Assembly: GCA_039621445.1 (NCBI GenBank)
Contig: CP154957.1
Span: 1,668,504-1,732,503 of the forward strand
Source: Euglena gracilis
Taxonomy: Eukaryota; Euglenida; Euglenophyceae; Euglenales
Length of the DNA stretch: 64,000 bases
Direction of reading: 5' to 3'
Shown: positions 36,101 to 47,578 of the stretch, one piece after another
Layout: each line of letters begins with the position of its first letter
Numbering within the stretch: the first letter of the stretch is position 1
Notes under the pieces: generated by a model
Told to the model about the DNA's origin: nothing
Seen by the model: only the letters and a program-made list of their open reading frames with translations
The model's database searches: none
Translations under genes and position numbers: made by a program

Positions 36101-39100
36101 ATAGGGTTAGGTCGACTTGCACCCGAGAAGGGGTTGGCAGAAAAAAGGGTTGGCAGATAAAAGGGGTTTATTTTGTTAATGAAAGGGATAGGGTTAGGTC
36201 GACTTGCACCCGAGAAGGGGTTGGCGGATAAAAGGGGTTTATTTTGTTAATGAAAGGGATAGGGTTAGGTCGACTTGCACCCGAGAAGGGGTTGGCAGAT
36301 AAAAGGGGTTTATTTTGTTAATGAAAGGGATAGGGTTAGGTCGACTTGCACCCGAGAAGGGGTTGGCAGATAAAAGGGGTTTATTTTGTTAATGAAAGGG
36401 ATAGGGTTAGGTCGACTTGCACCCGAGAAGGGGTTGGCGGATAAAAGGGGTTTATTTTGTTAATGAAAGGGATAGGGTTAGGTCGACTTGCACCCGAGAA
36501 GGGGTTGGCGGATAAAAGGGTTTATTTTGTTAATGAAAGGGATAGGGTTAGGTCGACTTGCACCCGAGAAGGGGTTGGCAGATAAAAGGGGTTTATTTTG
36601 TTAATGAAAGGGATAGGGTTAGGTCGACTTGCACCCGAGAAGGGGTTGGCAGATAAAAGGGGTTGGCAGATAAAACGGGTTTATTTTGTTAATGAAAGGG
36701 ATAGGGTTAGGTCGACTTGCACCCGAGAAGGGGTTGGCAGATAAAAGGGGTTTATTTTGTTAATGAAAGGGATAGGGTTAGGTCGACTTGCACCCGAGAA
36801 GGGGTTGGCGGATAAAAGGGGTTTATTTTGTTAATGAAAGGGATAGGGGGGTTAGGTCGACTTGCACCCGAGAAGGGGTTGGCGGATAAAAGGGGTTAAT
36901 TTTGTTAATGAAAGGGATAGGGTTAGGTCGACTTGCACCCGAAAAGGGGTTGGCAGATAAAAGGGGTTTATTTTGTTAATGAAAGGGATAGGGTTAGGTC
37001 GACTTGCACCCGAGAAGGGGTTGGCAGATAAAAGGGGTTTATTTTGTTAATGAAAGGGATAGGGTTAGGTCGACTTGCACCCGAGAAGGGGTTGGCGGAT
37101 AAAAGGGGTTTATTTTGTTAATGAAAGGGATAGGGTTAGGTCGACTTGCACCCGAGAAGGGGTTGGCAGATAAAAGGGGTTTATTTTGTTAATGAAAGGG
37201 ATAGGGTTAGGTCGACTTGCACCCGAGAAGGGGTTGGCGGATAAAAGGGGTTTATTTTGTTAATGAAAGGGATAGGGTTAGGTCGACTTGCACCCGAGAA
37301 GGGGTTGGCAGATAAAAGGGGTTTATTTTGTTAATGAAAGGGATAGGGTTAGGTCGACTTGCACCCGAGAAGGGGTTGGCGGATAAAAGGGGTTTATTTT
37401 GTTAATGAAAGGGATAGGGTTAGGTCGACTTGCACCCGAGAAGGGGTTGGCAGATAAAAGGGGTTTATTTTGTTAATGAAAGGGATAGGGTTAGGTCGAC
37501 TTGCACCCGAGAAGGGGTTGGCAGATAAAGGGGTTTATTTTGTTAATGAAAGGGATAGGGTTAGGTCGACTTGCACCCGAGAAGGGGTTGGCGGATAAAA
37601 GGGGTTTATTTTGTTAATGAAAGGGATAGGGTTAGGTCGACTTGCACCCGAGAAGGGGTTGGCAGATAAAAGGGGTTTATTTTGTTAATGAAAGGGATAG
37701 GGTTAGGTCGACTTGCACCCGAGAAGGGGTTGGCAGATAAAAGGGGTTTATTTTGTTAATGAAAGGGATAGGGTTAGGTCGACTTGCACCCGAGAAGGGG
37801 TTGGCAGATAAAAGGGGTTTATTTTGTTAATGAAAGGGATAGGGTTAGGTCGACTTGCACCCGAGAAGGGGTTGGCAGATAAAAGGGGTTTATTTTGTTA
37901 ATGAAAGGGATAGGGTTAGGTCGACTTGCACCCGAGAAGGGGTTGGCGGATAAAAGGGGTTTATTTTGTTAATGAAAGGGATAGGGTTAGGTCGACTTGC
38001 ACCCGAGAAGGGGTTGGCAGATAAAAGGGGTTTATTTTGTTAATGAAAGGGATAGGGTTAGGTCGACTGGCACCCGAGAAGGGGTTGGCGGATAAAAGGG
38101 GTTTTATTTTGTTAATGAAAGGGATAGGGTTAGGTCGACTTGCACCCGAGAAGGGGTTGGCAGATAAAAGGGGTTTATTTTGTTAATGAAAGGGATAGGG
38201 TTAGGTCGACTTGCACCCGAGAAGGGGTTGGCGGATAAAAGGGGTTTATTTTGTTAATGAAAGGGATAGGGTTAGGTCGACTTGCACCCGAGAAGGGGTT
38301 GGCAGATAAAAGGGGTTTATTTTGTTAATGAAAGGGATAGGGTTAGGTCGACTTGCACCCGAGAAGGGGTTGGCGGATAAAAGGGGTTTATTTTGTTAAT
38401 GAAAGGGATAGGGTTAGGTCGACTTGCACCCGAGAAGGGGTTGGCAGATAAAAGGGGTTTATTTTGTTAATGAAAGGGATAGGGTTAGGTCGACTTGCAC
38501 CCGAGAAGGGGTTGGCAGATAAAAGGGGTTTATTTTGTTAATGAAAGGGATAGGGTTAGGTCGACTTGCACCCGAGAAGGGGTTGGCAGATAAAAGGGGT
38601 TTATTTTGTTAATGAAAGGGATAGGGTTAGGTCGACTTGCACCCGAGAAGGGGTTGGCGGATAAAAGGGGTTTATTTTGTTAATGAAAGGGATAGGGTTA
38701 GGTCGACTTGCACCCGAGAAGGGGTTGGCGGATAAAAGGGGTTTATTTTGTTAATGAAAGGGATAGGGTTAGGTCGACTTGCACCCGAGAAGGGGTTGGC
38801 AGATAAAAGGGGTTTATTTTGTTAATGAAAGGGATAGGGTTAGGTCGACTTGCACCCGAGAAGGGGTTGGCAGATAAAAGGGGTTGGCAGATAAAACGGG
38901 TTTATTTTGTTAATGAAAGGGATAGGGTTAGGTCGACTTGCACCCGAGAAGGGGTTGGCAGATAAAAGGGGTTGGCAGATAAAACGGGTTTATTTTGTTA
39001 ATGAAAGGGATAGGGTTAGGTCGACTTGCACCCGAGAAGGGGTTGGCGGATAAAAGGGGTTTATTTTGTTAATGAAAGGGATAGGGTTAGGTCGACTTGC

Positions 39101-42100
39101 ACCCGAGAAGGGGTTGGCAGATAAAAGGGGTTGGCAGATAAAACGGGTTTATTTTGTTAATGAAAGGGATAGGGTTAGGTCGACTTGCACCCGAGAAGGG
39201 GTTGGCGGATAAAAGGGGTTTATTTTGTTAATGAAAGGGATAGGGTTAGGTCGACTTGCACCCGAGAAGGGGTTGGCAGATAAAAGGGGTTTATTTTGTT
39301 AATGAAAGGGATAGGGTTAGGTCGACTTGCACCCGAGAAGGGGTTGGCAGATAAAAGGGGTTGGCAGAGAAAATGAAAGGGATAGGGTTAGGTCGACTTG
39401 CACCCGAGAAGGGGTTGGCAGATAAAAGGGTTGGCAGATAAAACGGGTTTATTTTGTTAATGAAAGGGATAGGGTTAGGTCGACTTGCACCCGAGAAGGG
39501 GTTGGCAGATAAAAGGGGTTTATTTTGTTAATGAAAGGGATAGGGTTAGGTCGACTTGCACCCGAGAAGGGGTTGGCAGATAAAAGGGGTTTATTTTGTT
39601 AATGAAAGGGATAGGGTTAGGTCGACTTGCACCCGAGAAGGGGTTGGCGGATAAAAGGGGTTTATTTTGTTAATGAAAGGGATAGGGTTAGGTCGACTTG
39701 CACCCGAGAAGGGGTTGGCGGATAAAAGGGGTTTTTTGTTAATGAAAGGGATAGGGTTAGGTCGACTTGCACCCGAGAAGGGGTTGGCAGATAAAAGGGG
39801 TTTATTTTGTTAATGAAAGGGATAGGGTTAGGTCGACTTGCACCCGAGAAGGGGTTGGCGGATAAAAGGGGTTTTTTTTGTTAATGAAAGGGATAGGGTT
39901 AGGTCGACTTGCACCCGAGAAGGGGTTGGCAGATAAAAGGGGTTGGCAGATAAAAGGGGTTTATTTTGTTAATGAAAGGGATAGGGTTAGGTCGACTTGC
40001 ACCCGAGAAGGGGTTGGCGGATAAAAGGGGTTTATTTTGTTAATGAAAGGGATAGGGTTAGGTCGACTTGCACCCGAGAAGGGGTTGGCAGATAAAAGGG
40101 GTTTATTTTTGTTAATGAAAGGGATAGGGTTAGGTCGACTTGCACCCGAGAAGGGGTTGGCAGATAAAAGGGGTTTATTTTGTTAATGAAAGGGATAGGG
40201 TTAGGTCGACTTGCACCCGAGAAGGGGTTGGCGGATAAAAGGGGTTTATTTTGTTAATGAAAGGGATAGGGTTAGGTCGACTTGCACCCGAGAAGGGGTT
40301 GGCAGATAAAAGGGTTGGCAGATAAAACGGGTTTATTTTGTTAATGAAAGGGATAGGGTTAGGTCGACTTGCACCCGAGAAGGGGTTGGCGGATAAAAGG
40401 GGTTTATTTTGTTAATGAAAGGGATAGGGTTAGGTCGACTTGCACCCGAGAAGGGGTTGGCAGATAAAAGGGGTTTGTGAATGAAAGTTATAGGGTTAGG
40501 TCGACTTGCACCCGAGAAGGGGTTGTGGGATAAAAGGGGTTTATTTTGTTAATGAAAGGGATAGGGTTAGGTCGACTTGCACCCGAGAAGGGGTTGGCAG
40601 ATAAAAGGGGTTTATTTTGTTAATGAAAGGGATAGGGTTAGGTCGACTTGCACCCGAGAAGGGGTTGGCGGATAAAAGGGGTTTATTTTGTTAATGAAAG
40701 GGATAGGGTTAGGTCGACTTGCACCCGAGAAGGGGTTGGCGGATAAAAGGGGTTTATTTTGTTAATGAAAGGGATAGGGTTAGGTCGACTTGCACCCGAG
40801 AAGGGGTTGGCGGATAAAAGGGGTTTATTTTGTTAATGAAAGGGATAGGGTTAGGTCGACTTGCACCCGAGAAGGGGTTGGCGGATAAAAGGGGTTTATT
40901 TTGTTAATGAAAGGGATAGGGTTAGGTCGACTTGCACCCGAGAAGGGGTTGGCAGAAAAAAGGGGTTGGCGGATAAAAGGGGTTTATTTTGTTAATGAAA
41001 GGGATAGGGTTAGGTCGACTTGCACCCGAGAAGGGGTTGGCGGATAAAAGGGTTATATTTTGTTAATGAAAGGGATAGGGTTAGGTCGACTTGCACCCGA
41101 GAAGGGGTTGGCAGATAAAAGGGGTTTATTTTGTTAATGAAAGGGATAGGGTTAGGTCGACTTGCACCCGAGAAGGGGTTGGCAGATAAAAGGGGTTGGC
41201 AGATAAAACGGGTTTGTTTTGTTAATGAAGGGGATAGGGTTAGGTCGACTTGCACGCGAGAAGGGGTTGGCGGATAAAAGGGGTTTATTTTGTTAATGAA
41301 AGGGATAGGGTTAGGTCGACTTGCACCCGAGAAGGGGTTGGCAGATAAAAGGGGTTTATTTTGTTAATGAAAGGGATAGGGTTAGGTCGACTTGCACCCG
41401 AGAAGGGGTTGGCAGATAAAAGGGTTGGCGGATAAAAGGGGTTTATTTTGTTAATGAAAGGGATAGGGTTAGGTCGACTTGCACCCGAGAAGGGGTTGGC
41501 GGATAAAAGGGGTTTATTTTGTTAATGAAAGGGATAGGGTTAGGTCGACTTGCACCCGAGAAGGGGTTGGCAGATAAAAGGGGTTTATTTTGTTAATGAA
41601 AGGGATAGGGTTAGGTCGACTTGCACCCGAGAAGGGGTTGGCAGATAAAAGGGGTTGGCAGATAAAACGGGTTTATTTTGTTAATGAAAGGGATAGGGTT
41701 AGGTCGACTTGCACCCGAGAAGGGGTTGGCGGATAAAAGGGGTTTATTTTGTTAATGAAAGGGATAGGGTTAGGTCGACTTGCACCCGAGAAGGGGTTGG
41801 CAGATAAAAGGGGTTTATTTTGTTAATGAAAGGGATAGGGTTAGGTCGACTTGCACCCGAGAAGGGGTTGGCGGATAAAAGGGGTTTATTTTGTTAATGA
41901 AAGGGATAGGGTTAGGTCGACTTGCACCCGAGAAGGGGTTGGCAGATAAAAGGGGTTGGCAGATAAAAGGGGTTTATTTTGTTAATGAAAGGGATAGGGT
42001 TAGGTCGACTTGCACCCGAGAAGGGGTTGGCGGATAAAAGGGGTTTATTTTGTTAATGAAAGGGATAGGGTTAGGTCGACTTGCACCCGAGAAGGGGTTG

Positions 42101-44460
42101 GCAGATAAAAGGGGTTGGCAGATAAAAGGGGTTTATTTTGTTAATGAAAGGGATAGGGTTAGGTCGACTTGCACCCGAGAAGGGGTTGGCGGATAAAAGG
42201 GGTTTATTTTGTTAATGAAAGGGATAGGGTTAGGTCGACTTGCACCCGAGAAGGGGTTGGCAGATAAAAGGGGTTTATTTTGTTAATGAAAGGGATAGGG
42301 TTAGGTCGACTTGCACCCGAGAAGGGGTTGGCGGATAAAAGGGGTTTATTTTGTTAATGAAAGGGATAGGGTTAGGTCGACTTGCACCCGAGAAGGGGTT
42401 GGCGGATAAAAGGGGTTTATTTTGTTAATGAAAGGGATAGGGTTAGGTCGACTTGCACCCGAGAAGGGGTTGGCAGATAAAAGGGTTGGCAGATAAAACG
42501 GGTTTATTTTGTTAATGAAAGGGATAGGGTTAGGTCGACTTGCACCCGAGAAGGGGTTGGCAGATAAAAGGGGTTTATTTTGTTAATGAAAGGGATAGGG
42601 TTAGGTCGACTTGCACCCGAGAAGGGGTTGGCAGATAAAAGGGTTGGCAGATAAAAGGGGTTTATTTTGTTAATGAAAGGGATAGGGTTAGGTCGACTTG
42701 CACCCGAGAAGGGGTTGGTCGATAAAAGGGGTTTATTTTGTTAATGAAAGGGATAGGGTTAGGTCGACTTGCACCCGAGAAGGGGTTGGCAGATAAAAGG
42801 GGTTTATTTTGTTAATGAAAGGGATAGGGTTAGGTCGACTTGCACCCGAGAAGGGGTTGGCAGAAAAAAGGGTTGGCGGATAAAACGGGTTTATTTTGTT
42901 AATGAAAGGGATAGGGTTAGGTCGACTTGCACCCGAGAAGGGGTTGGCGGATAAAAGGGGTTTATTTTGTTAATGAAAGGGATAGGGTTAGGTCGACTTG
43001 CACCCGAGAAGGGGTTGGCAGATAAAAGGGGTTTATTTTGTTAATGAAAGGGATAGGGTTAGGTCGACTTGCACCCGAGAAGGGGTTGGCAGATAAAAGG
43101 GGTTTATTTTGTTAATGAAAGGGATAGGGTTAGGTCGACTTGCACCCGAGAAGGGGTTGGCAGATAAAAGGGGTTGGCAGATAAAACGGGTTTATTTTGT
43201 TAATGAAAGGGATAGGGTTAGGTCGACTTGCACCCGAGAAGGGGTTGGCGGATAAAAGGGGTTTATTTTGTTAATGAAAGGGATAGGGTTAGGTCGACTT
43301 GCACCCGAGAAGGGGTTGGCAGATAAAAGGGGTTTATTTTGTTAATGAAAGGGATAGGGTTAGGTCGACTTGCACCCGAGAAGGGGTTGGCAGATAAAAG
43401 GGTTGGCAGATAAAACGGGTTTATTTTGTTAATGAAAGGGATAGGGTTAGGTCGACTTGCACCCGAGAAGGGGTTGGCGGATAAAAGGGGTTTATTTTGT
43501 TAATGAAAGGGATAGGGTTAGGTCGACTTGCACCCGAGAAGGGGTTGGCGGATAAAAGGGGTTTATTTTGTTAATGAAAGGGATAGGGTTAGGTCGACTT
43601 GCACCCGAGAAGGGGTTGGCAGATAAAAGGGTTGGCAGATAAAAGGGGTTTATTTTGTTAATGAAAGGGATAGGGTTAGGTCGACTTGCACCCGAGAAGG
43701 GGTTGGCGGATAAAAGGGGTTTATTTTGTTAATGAAAGGGATAGGGTTAGGTCGACTTGCACCCGAGAAGGGGTTGGCAGATAAAAGGGGTTTATTTTGT
43801 TAATGAAAGGGATAGGGTTAGGTCGACTTGCACCCGAGAAGGGGTTGGCGGATAAAAGGGGTTTATTTTGTTAATGAAAGGGATAGGGTTAGGTCGACTT
43901 GCACCCGAGAAGGGGTTGGCGGATAAAAGGGGTTTATTTTGTTAATGAAAGGGATAGGGTTAGGTCGACTTGCACCCGAGAAGGGGTTGGCAGATAAAAG
44001 AGGTTGGCAGATAAAAGGGGTTTATTTTGTTAATGAAAGGGATAGGGTTAGGTCGACTTGCACCCGAGAAGGGGTTGGCGGATAAAAGGGGTTTATTTTG
44101 TTAATGAAAGGGATAGGGTTAGGTCGACTTGCACCCGAGAAGGGGTTGGCAGATAAAAGGGGTTTATTTTGTTAATGAAAGGGATAGGGTTAGGTCGACT
44201 TGCACCCGAGAAGGGGTTGGCGGATAAAAGGGGTTTATTTTGTTAATGAAAGGGATAGGGTTAGGTCGACTTGCACCCGAGAAGGGGTTGGCAGATAAAA
44301 GGGTTGGCAGATAAAACGGGTTTATTTTGTTAATGAAAGGGATAGGGTTAGGTCGACTTGCACCCGAGAAGGGGTTGGCGGATAAAAGGGGTTTATTTTG
44401 TTAATGAAAGGGATAGGGTTAGGTCGACTTGCACCCGAGAAGGGGTTGGCAGATAAAAGG
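18128..44460. repeat. 26.3-kb satellite array of 71-bp and about 87-bp units
   Basis: The unit runs TTAATGAAAGGGATAGGG, TTAGGTCGACTTGCACCCGA, GAAGGGGTTGGC(A/G)GATAAAA, GGGGTTTATTTTG. The short form is 71 bp. The long form adds a second copy of a 16-bp module (GGGTTGGCAGATAAAA), often after a variant GCAGAAAAAA. Dividing length by mean unit size gives roughly 350 copies, all in one orientation. Full units carry TAGGGTTAGG, GTCGAC (SalI) and CCCGAG (AvaI). G/A alternation at GGC(G/A)GATAAAA is the commonest variant. Truncated or mutated units occur mainly between 26.1 and 36 kb (for example 26165, 26440, 29525, 30330, 31590, 32230, 33025, 34315, 35715). Both ends are abrupt. Every frame is closed by TAA or TAG within three or so units, so it is not coding. 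Confidence 0.98.
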
Positions 44461-44466
44461 GCCAAC

Positions 44467-44486
44467 AGCCAACAGGGCTGTTGGCT
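44467..44486. repeat. perfect short hairpin at the satellite's right edge
   Basis: AGCCAACAG, GG, CTGTTGGCT: a 9-bp perfect stem with a 2-nt loop, starting 7 bp after the last satellite unit. The preceding GCCAACA is a partial direct copy of the stem. Confidence 0.7.
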
Positions 44487-44548
44487 TCGTCGTGTGGGAC
44501 CGGAACTGATATTATTTTTCTTGTCTCCTGTTGCCTGCGTTGCCGCAG

Positions 44549-44598
44549 CCGTTGTGCAGATGCTGGTACAGAGTCAGTATGATTTTCATTTTCCTTGA
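44549..44598 (+). CDS. short terminal exon
   Basis: Polypyrimidine tract, GCCGCAG acceptor and a frame reading VVQMLVQSQYDFHFP stop. It sits between the satellite and the right inverted element. Short and unrecognised; it could be the last exon of a gene whose intron is interrupted by the satellite. Confidence 0.3.
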
Positions 44599-44616
44599 TT
44601 CAGTCATGCATGTACA

Positions 44617-44849
44617 TAGGAGGAGGGTCTCGAACGACCTCGAACGACATTCGAGGAGGGTCTCGAACCTCCTCGAACGACCTCGAACGACATTCGAGGA
44701 GGGTCTCGAACCTCCTCGAACGACCTCGAACGACATTCGAGGAGGGTCTCGAACCTCCTCGAACGTCCTCGAACGACATTCGAGGAGGGTCTCGAACCTC
44801 CTCGAATGTCGTTCGAGGAGGTTCGAGGAGGTTCGAGACCCTCCTCCTA
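44617..44849. mobile_element. foldback-like inverted-repeat element flanking the satellite, right copy
   Basis: A 233-bp element with terminal inverted repeats of at least 19 bp (TAGGAGGAGGGTCTCGAAC and its complement). The interior has the same TTCGAGGAGGGTCTCGAACC repeat as the left copy but fewer units. TGTACATGC adjoins the satellite-facing terminus in inverted orientation to the left copy. The outer flank, read on the minus strand (about 44890-44860), shows CTGCAGCGGGAGGGTTACGG, resembling CTGCAGGCGGGGGGGTTACA at 17291-17310. The inverted similarity therefore extends beyond the elements. Confidence 0.6.
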
Positions 44850-45305
44850 CGGTCCATCCCACTACCGTAACCCTCCCGCTGCAGGCCGCCGGTTGGGGCC
44901 GGAATGGGGGTCGGCGGATCCGTAGCAGTCTCAGAGGCATAATGTATTTTTTATATGTGATATTATATCATTATATTTACAAATTTCCTCATATTTATTT
45001 TTCAGAAATGATTTCTTTTTTGATAGGTGCGCCAGTTTAAGGCTTACTCTTCCTTTTGCACCAGGCACTTTGAGATCTCCCCTGGCATGCCCCCCCCCCC
45101 CCCCCGCCGGTGCACAGCAACCTTTGGACAAGGAGGGGAGTTGCAAAGATTCAAACGTTCCCCGTACAGCTGACTGACCTCTGCTTCGCCGCCCCCTGGC
45201 ACCACACCCAAGAGCCCCAACACCCGCACATACACCGCACACACACCGGGCACACACCTCCCCCCCCCCCCCCCCGGCTTGCTGGCCGCTTGTTGGGATC
45301 GACAG

Positions 45306-45437
45306 GACTGGTCCGATGAACCCAAGGGGGAGCAGGCACAGACCTGCACGCACGCGAGTTTCGCCCACAGCCTTGCTCGTTGGGAACGCACCCGCCCAAA
45401 AGTGGGCTCGAGGATCCTTCGTTGCTGCCCAATATGA
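45306..45437 (+). CDS. terminal exon, unrecognised
   Basis: After GGATCGACAG the frame DWSDEPKGEQAQTCTH, FAHSLARWERTRPKVG runs to a TGA with strongly G/C-ending codons for 38 of 43 sense positions or so. A second frame over the same bases is also open but less biased. A preceding candidate exon (about 45169-45240, LTDLCFAAPWHHTQ) lies in phase 0 upstream. No family recognised. Confidence 0.45.
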   Translation, partial: DWSDEPKGEQAQTCTHASFAHSLARWERTRPKVGSRILRCCPI

Positions 45438-45885
45438 TCTTCAGGAAGCATTGAAACGGAAAAGTTGGATATGTTCAGAACTTTAGTATTTTTTGGTGTT
45501 TTTTTTAAGTATATTTTTTAGTATTTTTTTAGTGTTGTTTTTTTACAGCCTTTGAGGTTCGTTCCCCCCCCCAAATGATGTTCTCCATATCTTCAACATA
45601 TCTTCAACACATAATCTTCAGTTTTCAAATGGAAAGGAAAAAAGAAGAACACACGTTTTGGAGACAAAAAAATTGTTACAGATGAAATTGACGGTCGTCG
45701 ACAGACTTATTTTTGTCATCAAATGTTGCTACCAAAAACTATAAAGGTCAAAAGCCTCCAAAAGCCTTGCCAATTGGTGTTCACCCCCTTTTTTTATAAC
45801 ATTCCTTGGGAAAATGATTGTTTCGGGGGTTTCTCTGTTTTCCAGGCACATTCTGATGGACAATCAAATCAGAACTTTTTGGGGG

Positions 45886-46233
45886 TTTTTAAGGTGTTTT
45901 TTTTAAAGGTTTTTGAAGGGTTTTTATGGCATTTTGGGAACGTTGAAGAATTTTCAAGGCGTCTTTTGGGCAGTCAAAGAGCCATCCGGGCATCGAACCA
46001 ACGTCGGTCTCCTCGTCGGTCTCCCCAACGTCGTCCTCGAGTTGTTTTTTTTTGGGTGGATAGGCAATGTTCCAGCGACGCCAGAAATCAATCAAATCAT
46101 TTTTTCCCCCGGAGTTGAATTGTTTCTGCCAATGTCTTGCAACTCCCCTCTTGCTCAAATTCGAAACATTTCCCAGGACCATTTTTTAAGGGTTTTAATG
46201 GTTTTTTAAGGCGCCTTAAAAAATAATGCCTGG
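45886..46233. repeat. dispersed element with TTTTAAGGC-rich ends, copy 2
   Basis: Shorter relative of 3728-5148: same AAGG(T/C) motif cluster at the left, GGGCATCGAACCAACG, GGATAGGCAATGTTCCAGCG, then TTTTTTAAGGCGCCTTAAAA and ATGCCTGG at the right end. Confidence 0.5.
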
Positions 46234-46269
46234 CACCAACAACCACCCCCAGTTGAATGTGGGGTCAAC

Positions 46270-46349
46270 CTTGGATCCGCAAAAATTTGGGGAAGATGCT
46301 CTGGATCCGCTCGGCCTGACCCCACTCCTCCAGGGGGCAAGAGGTTGAC
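46270..46349 (-). CDS. short internal exon
   Basis: On the minus strand, GTGGCCCAG precedes an 80-bp exon reading CPLEEWGQAERIQSIFP, KFLRIQ with GC3-rich codons, followed by the donor AAG|GTTGAC. It looks like a helical segment of a globular protein. Neighbouring exons of the same gene were not found with confidence; a frame around 46500-46560 (GDCLDHAIAYIPQ) is possible. Confidence 0.45.
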
Positions 46350-46674
46350 CTGGGCCACATCCACCTCAACAGCCGAAGGCACCAAAGAATATTTTTTGGG
46401 GGGTTTGGCCAAATTCGAGCCGTTTGGACACAAAGTGACCGACGCCCAGTGGGGGGGGTTAGGGGGCCCAGGGGGAGGAGTGGGTGAATTTCTGAAAAGT
46501 GACTGACTGGCGTTTTGAAAGTGGAAAGTGACCGCCTGGGGGATGTAAGCAATGGCATGGTCCAGACAATCCCCGGGGGTCAAGGCTCCCCTCGGAACCA
46601 AAATTTCTCTATGCAATTTTCGCTTTTGCTTCCCTCAAATGAAGGGTGGGAGAGTGGGAGGAACCTGGGGTGAT

Positions 46675-46834
46675 ATTACCCCCCCCCCCCCTATGTCCAG
46701 CGACCCCCCTATGTCCAATGACCACCCCCCCGGTCAGAGGACACCTTTTTGGTCACTACCCTATGTCCAACGACCCCCCCCCCCCGGTCAGAGGACAGAG
46801 GTTACCGGTCATTGGACATAGGGGGGGGGTATTA
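46675..46834. mobile_element. small terminal-inverted-repeat element, copy 1
   Basis: Begins ATTACC, poly-C, CTATGTCCA and ends in the complement TGGACATAG, poly-G, TATTA. Between lie tandem CTATGTCCAA(T/C)GACC and GGTCAGAGGACA blocks. A related 365-bp element at 51130-51494 shares the termini and the GGTCAGAGGACACCTTTT block. No coding capacity. Confidence 0.6.
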
Positions 46835-47007
46835 GCCCCACAAATTAATGCACATCAAGGTTGACTGAAGTTGCCCTCGAACCTGCTTCTCTGCACTTTA
46901 TTGGCATTGTTGAGCTTTCCAAAGCTCTATTTGTGCCATCAGCCTGATCTGACCAGGATGGGACTCGTTGGTGATGTCTTTTCTTTCAAGCATTTAAAAC
47001 CACACTC
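46835..47007. other. short unique spacer
   Basis: No exon or repeat supported. Confidence 0.4.
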
Positions 47008-47473
<466 letters not shown>

Positions 47474-47578
47474 CACACATTTCCCTTTAACTGACAGCTC
47501 CTCCTCATGCCTGCTTCCAAAGGCCACCTCTCGGGCGCACGCTCTCACCAGCACACGGCATCTGCGCCATCCCTGCAG

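Noticed and set aside
18314-44460. Many 61-72-codon frames such as MHPRRGWQIKGVYFVNERDRV in the satellite
   Set aside because: They are the same satellite units read across two or three repeats, end at a TAA/TAG in the unit, and lack splice sites or independent conservation.
18128-44460. CRISPR-like array
   Set aside because: Units are contiguous without unique spacers, the repeat is far longer than CRISPR repeats, and the context is eukaryotic.
18128-44460. A true internal telomere tract
   Set aside because: Only one TAGGGTTAGG per unit within otherwise unrelated sequence; no run of pure telomere repeats.
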